Positions 59,601-64,000 of a DNA stretch of 64,000 bases are shown one piece after another; positions within the stretch are counted from its first letter, which is position 1; every line of letters starts with the position of its first letter. The notes below the pieces were generated by a model. That model saw nothing but the letters and a program-made list of their open reading frames with translations. It was not told the origin of the DNA and searched no databases. Origin of the DNA: Hymenochaete sp. R1 (taxonomy: Eukaryota; Basidiomycota; Agaricomycetes; Hymenochaetales; Hymenochaetaceae); NCBI GenBank assembly GCA_019400425.1, contig JAFREE010000106.1, positions 1 through 64,000 on the forward strand. The letters are read 5' to 3'. The translations under genes and the position numbers were made by a program.

Positions 59601-60107
59601 TCATACCATCCTAACTTTTGATTCGATTTGCTCGCAACAATGACAACGACGAAAACCAACGACGATTTCACAAAGGACGTCCACCATTACAAATCACGAC
59701 TTACGACTTCTCAGGATCCAACTATCCACACCTAGATACCGGCCCGAGTTCGATATATCCTTACATATCTTTATACTTCAGACGTTATTCATATGCATGC
59801 AATTATTCTTGCGCTTCTCTCGTCCCAAATGTATCTTTACGAGAGAAAGTACACCACAAAAATACTGCGAGGAGACAGAGCGTGTGAGTTTAATTGCAAC
59901 GGTGGTGATCGCGGAGCGTGGGGTTACGACTGCCGAGATAGTATTATACATTCTTGATCATGACGAGTACATGCGGATAGCAGATGTGGATAAACAGGAG
60001 CGAATGGTGATGTCGGTACGTTGGCTGTCCCCCCTTGAACATCATGGAAGACATACTAGAAACGCCGATGGGAATGGGAGCTCCGGGGACTCGTCCGGTT
60101 CAAAAAA
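59601..60107. other. Region between convergent genes
   Basis: About 507 bp between the stops of the MFS gene and the BolA gene. Short open frames only. No gene seen. Confidence 0.5.
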
Positions 60108-60659
60108 TTAGACTGTCTGACCGTCCGCTAGACGAGCCTTGTACTGCTCAGGCGTGAGCGAAACCTAATAATGATCAAGAATCATCATAGTTGAGGGAAT
60201 GATTGTGAATTGGAGACGTGTCTTAATGAACTGAATTGGGGAACGTACTTGGGAGAATGCATGCATCTGAGAGATCTCGTCTTTCAAGAGTTCATTGACT
60301 GAAAGATGGATGAGTAAGCAAGAGCCTCTAGATCCGGACAGCGATGGAGCATCGATCGATGACGACGTACCCATTCGATGTCTAGCAAGCGGCGTCTTCT
60401 TTGCGAAAGCCTGGTTACATGTACAAGGAATCATAAACAGGAAGGAGCATGCAAGGCAAGGGCATGAGTTAGAAAATCGAAGTCATAGATTCAGATTCTG
60501 GTCTTATCAGATAATAAAAAAGCGACAGCGACGGACCTCGCTGACGACAATGATCTTGTAGCTTTCACCGCAGCCGCTAGATTGGTCGATGATCTCGAGG
60601 TGATTGATCGGAAAAGCGTTTTCAAGGGTAGATTGGAGAGCATCGACTGAGACAGGCAT
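60108..60659 (-). CDS. BOL2: BolA-like protein, Fra2/Bol2 type
   Basis: Four exons (60537-60659, 60371-60410, 60249-60298, 60108-60164) total 270 nt, or 89 residues. The start MPVSVDALQSTLENAFPINH and the segment SSGCGESYKIIVVSE give the BolA fold with its conserved Cys. RHRMVNELLKDEISQMHAFS holds the conserved C-terminal His, and the end is TPEQYKARLADGQTV. In yeast, Fra2 pairs with monothiol glutaredoxins Grx3/4 and binds a [2Fe-2S] cluster to report iron status. No presequence, so the cytosolic/nuclear type is favoured. Divergent from HOP2 across 211 bp. Confidence 0.93.
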
Positions 60660-60750
60660 CGTGTCGTTTGGTTCGTCGTTGACTGTAGATAGATAAGCGA
60701 GAGAGCGCGGGAGATGGCCGAAGCAGAAGAAGTCTTGTTTGTGTTTATTG

Positions 60751-60756
60751 ACGCGT
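60751..60756. promoter_or_regulatory. ACGCGT (MCB) hexamer between BOL2 and HOP2
   Basis: A palindromic MluI box about 115 bp upstream of the HOP2 start and 92 bp upstream of the BOL2 start. MBF-type factors bind this hexamer in fungi. A single site may be coincidental. Confidence 0.3.
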
Positions 60757-60870
60757 TATAACATAAGCGGCTCGACGCGACGTGGAGTCGGAGCTGACCA
60801 CTGACCAGTACTTACTCTGTTTCTAACATCCATTACCATTGAACCAACAATTAGCTGAAGCGCGTTAAAA

Positions 60871-62007
60871 ATGCCGGGAAAAACAAAAGAACTCTCTGAA
60901 AAAGTCGCTGTGCTCAAGGGACAAGCTGGTATGTTCGTCTTGGAGCGCGTTTACCCGTGCTTTCTCGTCCACCAATCCTTTCGACTCCGGTGCTAATCAA
61001 GTCGTGAAGCGGAAGACGCTATTCTACAGTATCTCAAAAAGGTAGAATCGATGATAATGCATATTCTTCGTTTGGTTTCTGATGATAGTACCCATAGATG
61101 AACCGTCCTTATGGCGCCGTCGACGTCAGTGCTAACTTAAAGGGCGCTGTTCCAAAGACCGCGACACAAAAGATACTCGCAACTCTAGCTGACAAAGGCG
61201 ATATTACTTTCAAACCCTATGGTCTGCTGACAGTTTCCTGAATCGCTTCTCTGACTAAGAAGTTACTCTTCGACTGTTCGAATACCTTCTCTTCAAGGCA
61301 AATCCTCGTTTTATGTAGCGAAACAATCGGATATCGAAGATGTTCCAGTTGATAAGCTTGCTGAGCTAGAAGAGCAAGTCAAAGGTATGAACGAAGAAAA
61401 CAAAAGCCTTGGGGAAGAGATCAAGAAACTCAACTCAGGTAAGTACATCGAGTTATGGGTGAACGTCGGCTGACGTGATTCAACCAGACCTCAACAAGCT
61501 CAAGAACATGCCAACCGACGAAGAGATCGTAAAGCAAACAGAAGATACGAACGCTGCAGTAAGCTGGTATTGTGACTGGGAATGTTTCCCGAACTTATCT
61601 CGGACGTTTGCTCCTTGGACAAAGATCGAAAAGACTCTAGCCTATTTGGAACCGCTCCGTGCCGGGACTTCGACACTTTTGTCGCCCGAAGAGATAGCTC
61701 AACTCGACGCAGATTGGAAGAAGTGGCGAGAGGAATGGGTGAAAAGGAGGAAAGTGCATTTTGGGTAAGTCTCTTTTTGCTTCACCTCAATTCCCATTCA
61801 ACGCGGTTATACCCTATCGCCTTCGCACATGTCAGACTATGCTCAATATATGTTCTCCCGTACAGTCTTTGGTACACCGTCACCGATAGCCTGCCCAAAT
61901 CGCAATGGGAAGAACTAGCTGAAGATTTGGGATTGGAGGAAGATACCGCTGAACACAAGGAGATCGAAGAGGGACCTTTGGTCAAGGAGCTCACGAAAAG
62001 AAGATAA
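60871..62007 (+). CDS. HOP2: Homologous-pairing protein 2 (meiotic)
   Basis: With Mnd1, stimulates Dmc1/Rad51 strand invasion and prevents synapsis between non-homologues. Seven exons (60871-60928, 61010-61041, 61098-61221, 61298-61439, 61489-61558, 61625-61764, 61866-62007) total 708 nt, or 235 residues. The N-terminal winged helix has EDAILQYLKKMNRPYGAVDV and TATQKILATLADKGDI, then GKSSFYVAKQ. A leucine-zipper coiled coil follows (about 95-140) and the C terminus has the family segment DADWKKWREEWVKRRKVHFG. The protein is complete, which fits an intact meiotic programme. Confidence 0.94.
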
Positions 62008-62305
62008 ACAGGACTGCCTTATACTTAGACGACGCCACAACTGGCTTGTACTCGACATGCTTTTCTCCTTTCCCGACGTATCAATGAAATAATGGATCGT
62101 GTGGCTGATCTCTGAGGTGTATTGTATCTGTCATGCTTTTTTAATCAGGGAACTCGTGCGATCACGACTTCTTTTCGACTGGCAAATCCTCGCCACCTTG
62201 TACTCTCCCCTCCCCTTTATCTGACCTCAACACGTATTTCGGTGATGTGCGACACCATACCTAACAACGAGTTTAACACCCTCCCATGATCCAAAGCTCC
62301 GAACT

Positions 62306-62934
62306 ATGAGGTACGCCACAAATACTTCTAGATTCAGATACCAGTCCATTCGACTCACCTCCGGCACCTACACCTTCGTAGTAAAGCTGGGAGACTCATC
62401 CGAGCTACCGCCTCCGGCGTTTCCCACCACACCTACATCCAGTCCAGTCCCGACCTCCTCGGTGAAAGCGCGTGTGGCGTGCTTGTCATGCTCGTTCTCG
62501 CATTCGGAAACTTCCCCGGGTGCGGGGTGGACGCGAAATTTGGCTCGCTACCTTGTACCCGTACACGAACAAATAGAGATCTTGTGTTGCATGCATAAGA
62601 CTTCGTTCAGAGATGAACTTATCTATCGACTGCTGAGAAGCAGAAGTGGTGCCCCGATGTGCTCGTTCCGGTCGCTTGTGCCACGCCCGCGCTGGGACCT
62701 CTCTTCGCGGACTTCCTCCCTCTACAGACGTTCGCGCGCGGTTACCGTATTTGCAAAAACTGCAAACTGCTGTAAGGAAGTGTATGTCTGCCTTCCACAA
62801 ACGGATTTTCTCCGTATGTCTACTGAAAAACCGTGGGTGTACTAACCTATTCAAGCTGTACAAATCCCTTGCGGAAATTGAATGCAGAATTGAGATTGGC
62901 CAACTTACCGAATGGACTTCGTGAACCCGGATGA
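62306..62934 (+). CDS. Small Cys-containing protein of unknown function, 139 aa
   Basis: Reconstructed from splice signals; no single open frame reveals it. Exons 62306-62310, 62382-62583, 62638-62771 and 62856-62934 total 420 nt and stay in frame. The start is ATG AG before a GTACGC donor. The protein runs MSKAGRLIRATASGVSHHTY, a hydrophobic CGVLVMLVLAFGNFPGCG, then KQKWCPDVLVPVACATPALG and GYRICKNCKLLCTNP, with a tail ending LREPG. The last intron has an ACTAACC branch site. It contains about nine Cys and one hydrophobic stretch, which may be membrane-inserted. I do not recognise the family. The five-base first exon is the weakest point; a longer upstream exon is possible. Confidence 0.42.
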
Positions 62935-63234
62935 CGTCTCCCTTCTTCCCTTCTTTGCGTCGGCGTTTCCACTTTCTTTGAGAGACTGATACGGCGCCGC
63001 AGAACTTTGTTCTATCTCGCAAGCTCGTGTTTCTCATGGAGCGAAATTCAAATCGGAGTATCTTCATGGAGGAAAGTGAGTGAGAGCCAATATAAACTGA
63101 CCGCGCTCGACTCTTTCTTGTTCACCTCATACCTTCGGCGACACCTTCTCTCTCACCTCCTCCCTCCTCTGTCTTTCTTTGGCGTTTTCGCCACTCGTAC
63201 TCGCGTTACCTCCCCTCCACCGACCTTCGCAAGA

Positions 63235-64000
63235 ATGGCAGGCTGGCAACTTTTTAAGCTCCTTGCCGTCTTTTCTTCTCTCTCGCAACCTCAAGCGCTC
63301 GCCGCGACTATTAACGCGAGGTAAGTCGACCCTACCTGTGGCGTCATCTTCATCTTGTATCATCGTCGTCCTGATTAACCTTCTCTTCCGTGATCATAGG
63401 CAATCTACGAGCAAGTGCCCTGCTCCCGGCTCGTTCTCGGCTGCTTCGCCTCCGTACGTACCATCTATAAGATGCTCATTGGCGCTGCATTTTCTAACAT
63501 TTTACTTGTACCTTTTTTTTATTTCAATGTAATACAGAGCGGGCTTCGACTGCCCTTCCAACTATGCCTGGTCGACCGACGCTGGATCCTGTTGCCCAAC
63601 TACTGCCTCCGCCAGCGGCACACCTCAGTGCCCTGAAGGGTCCGTCTGGACCAATAGCTATCAGGCCTGTATCCAGGCTTCCGCCGTCCTTCATCGCCGT
63701 GGCGGCAGTGGCGAGTCTAACGGATACTCAGACTCCGATTCAGACTCAGACTCCGACTCCAGCTATGGCTCTAGCTCAGGATCGAGCTATGGTTCAGAGT
63801 CAGGGGGCTCAGAAGGAGGTTATGGGGGTGGCTCCGATTGTATCTCCGAGATCCTTGGGAGCTATGGTGGCGGATATGGCGGTGGCGGCTATAAAAACAG
63901 GAAAAGGTCTCCTGGTGGAGGCGGAGGCGGATGGGGTGGAGGGGAAGGTGGATGGGGAGGATGGGGCGGAGGTTCCGGTTACGGAGGAGGCTCCTCTGGA
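63235..64000 (+). CDS. Secreted Cys- and Gly-rich protein, truncated by the window end
   Basis: The start MAGWQLFKLLAVFSSLSQPQ and ALAATINAR give a signal peptide. Two introns (63321-63399 and 63454-63537) interrupt the N-terminal part. The mature region has a Cys-rich module (CPSNYAWSTDAGSCCPTTA, CPEGSVWTNSYQAC). Then come a dibasic HRRGG, an SD repeat (SDSDSDSDSD), a Ser/Gly/Tyr stretch and a Gly/Trp-rich tail (GGGGGGWGGGEGGWGG) that is still open at base 64000. A second dibasic site (NRKRSPGG) precedes the Gly-rich tail. Cell-wall or extracellular matrix structural protein is likely from composition. Kex2-type processing at the dibasic sites is a possibility. Confidence 0.8.
63726..63761 (+). 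repeat. GACTC-type repeat coding for Ser-Asp
   Basis: Short imperfect repeats of GACTCAGACTCC in frame, encoding alternating Asp and Ser in the secreted protein. It is likely to be variable in length. Confidence 0.65.

Noticed and set aside
1..64000. CRISPR array, rRNA genes, secondary-metabolite gene cluster or mating-type locus
   Set aside because: No regularly spaced repeats, no rRNA sequence, no synthase or homeodomain/pheromone genes. The single MFS pump is not enough to suggest a cluster.

Overview
This is a 64 kb piece of nuclear DNA from a filamentous basidiomycete, most likely a mushroom-forming Agaricomycete. Genes are closely packed on both strands and cut by many short introns (mostly 50-80 nt, GT-AG, CTAAC/CTGAC-type branch sites). 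Two genes encode DUF6533 membrane proteins, a family expanded in Agaricomycetes. No bacterial, viral, rRNA, tRNA or CRISPR feature was found. Species-level assignment is not possible from sequence alone. Gene models were made by eye from splice signals and reading frame; where I summed the exons, I say so. || Layout. 1-3.0 kb: AT-rich accessory block with an ORF of unknown function, a short imperfect repeat and a decayed RING-finger gene. 3.4-8.3 kb: SMC6, with cell-cycle-type promoter motifs. 8.3-15 kb: a DUF6533 protein, two weak hypothetical genes, orphan exon-like stretches and a small CACTA-like inverted-repeat element. 15.4-17.7 kb: secreted PNGase A-like protein. 18.6-22.2 kb: trifunctional C1-tetrahydrofolate synthase (minus). 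22.8-26.3 kb: mitochondrial GrpE (plus) and mitochondrial PheRS (minus). 26.5-28.1 kb: unrecognised charged protein. 28.4-30.6 kb: second DUF6533 protein. 32.3-36.0 kb: Vps1 dynamin and NTF2 (both minus). 36.3-39.6 kb: conserved fungal protein and Prp38 (plus). 39.7-45.2 kb: mitochondrial ribosomal protein uL15m and mitochondrial DNA polymerase, head-to-head. 45.8-46.8 kb: hypothetical protein. 46.9-50.7 kb: no recognised gene. 50.7-54.6 kb: TATA-binding protein and cytosolic TrpRS (minus). 54.9-59.6 kb: PLC-like phosphodiesterase and a DHA2-type MFS transporter (plus). 60.1-62.0 kb: BolA/Fra2 and meiotic Hop2, divergent. 62.3-64 kb: a small Cys-containing protein and a secreted Ser/Asp- and Gly-rich protein cut by the window end. 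|| How the genes fit together. The window is mainly housekeeping. Two themes recur: mitochondrial biogenesis (GrpE, PheRS, uL15m, DNA polymerase gamma) and chromosome maintenance or meiosis (SMC6, Hop2). Divergent pairs share short intergenic regions, some with palindromic promoter motifs. No biosynthetic gene cluster, mating-type locus or defence system is evident. The most unusual items are the CACTA-like MITE with a 3-bp target duplication, the RING relic, a 12-nt micro-exon inside the SMC6 Walker A motif, and a 139-residue gene found only by splice reconstruction.
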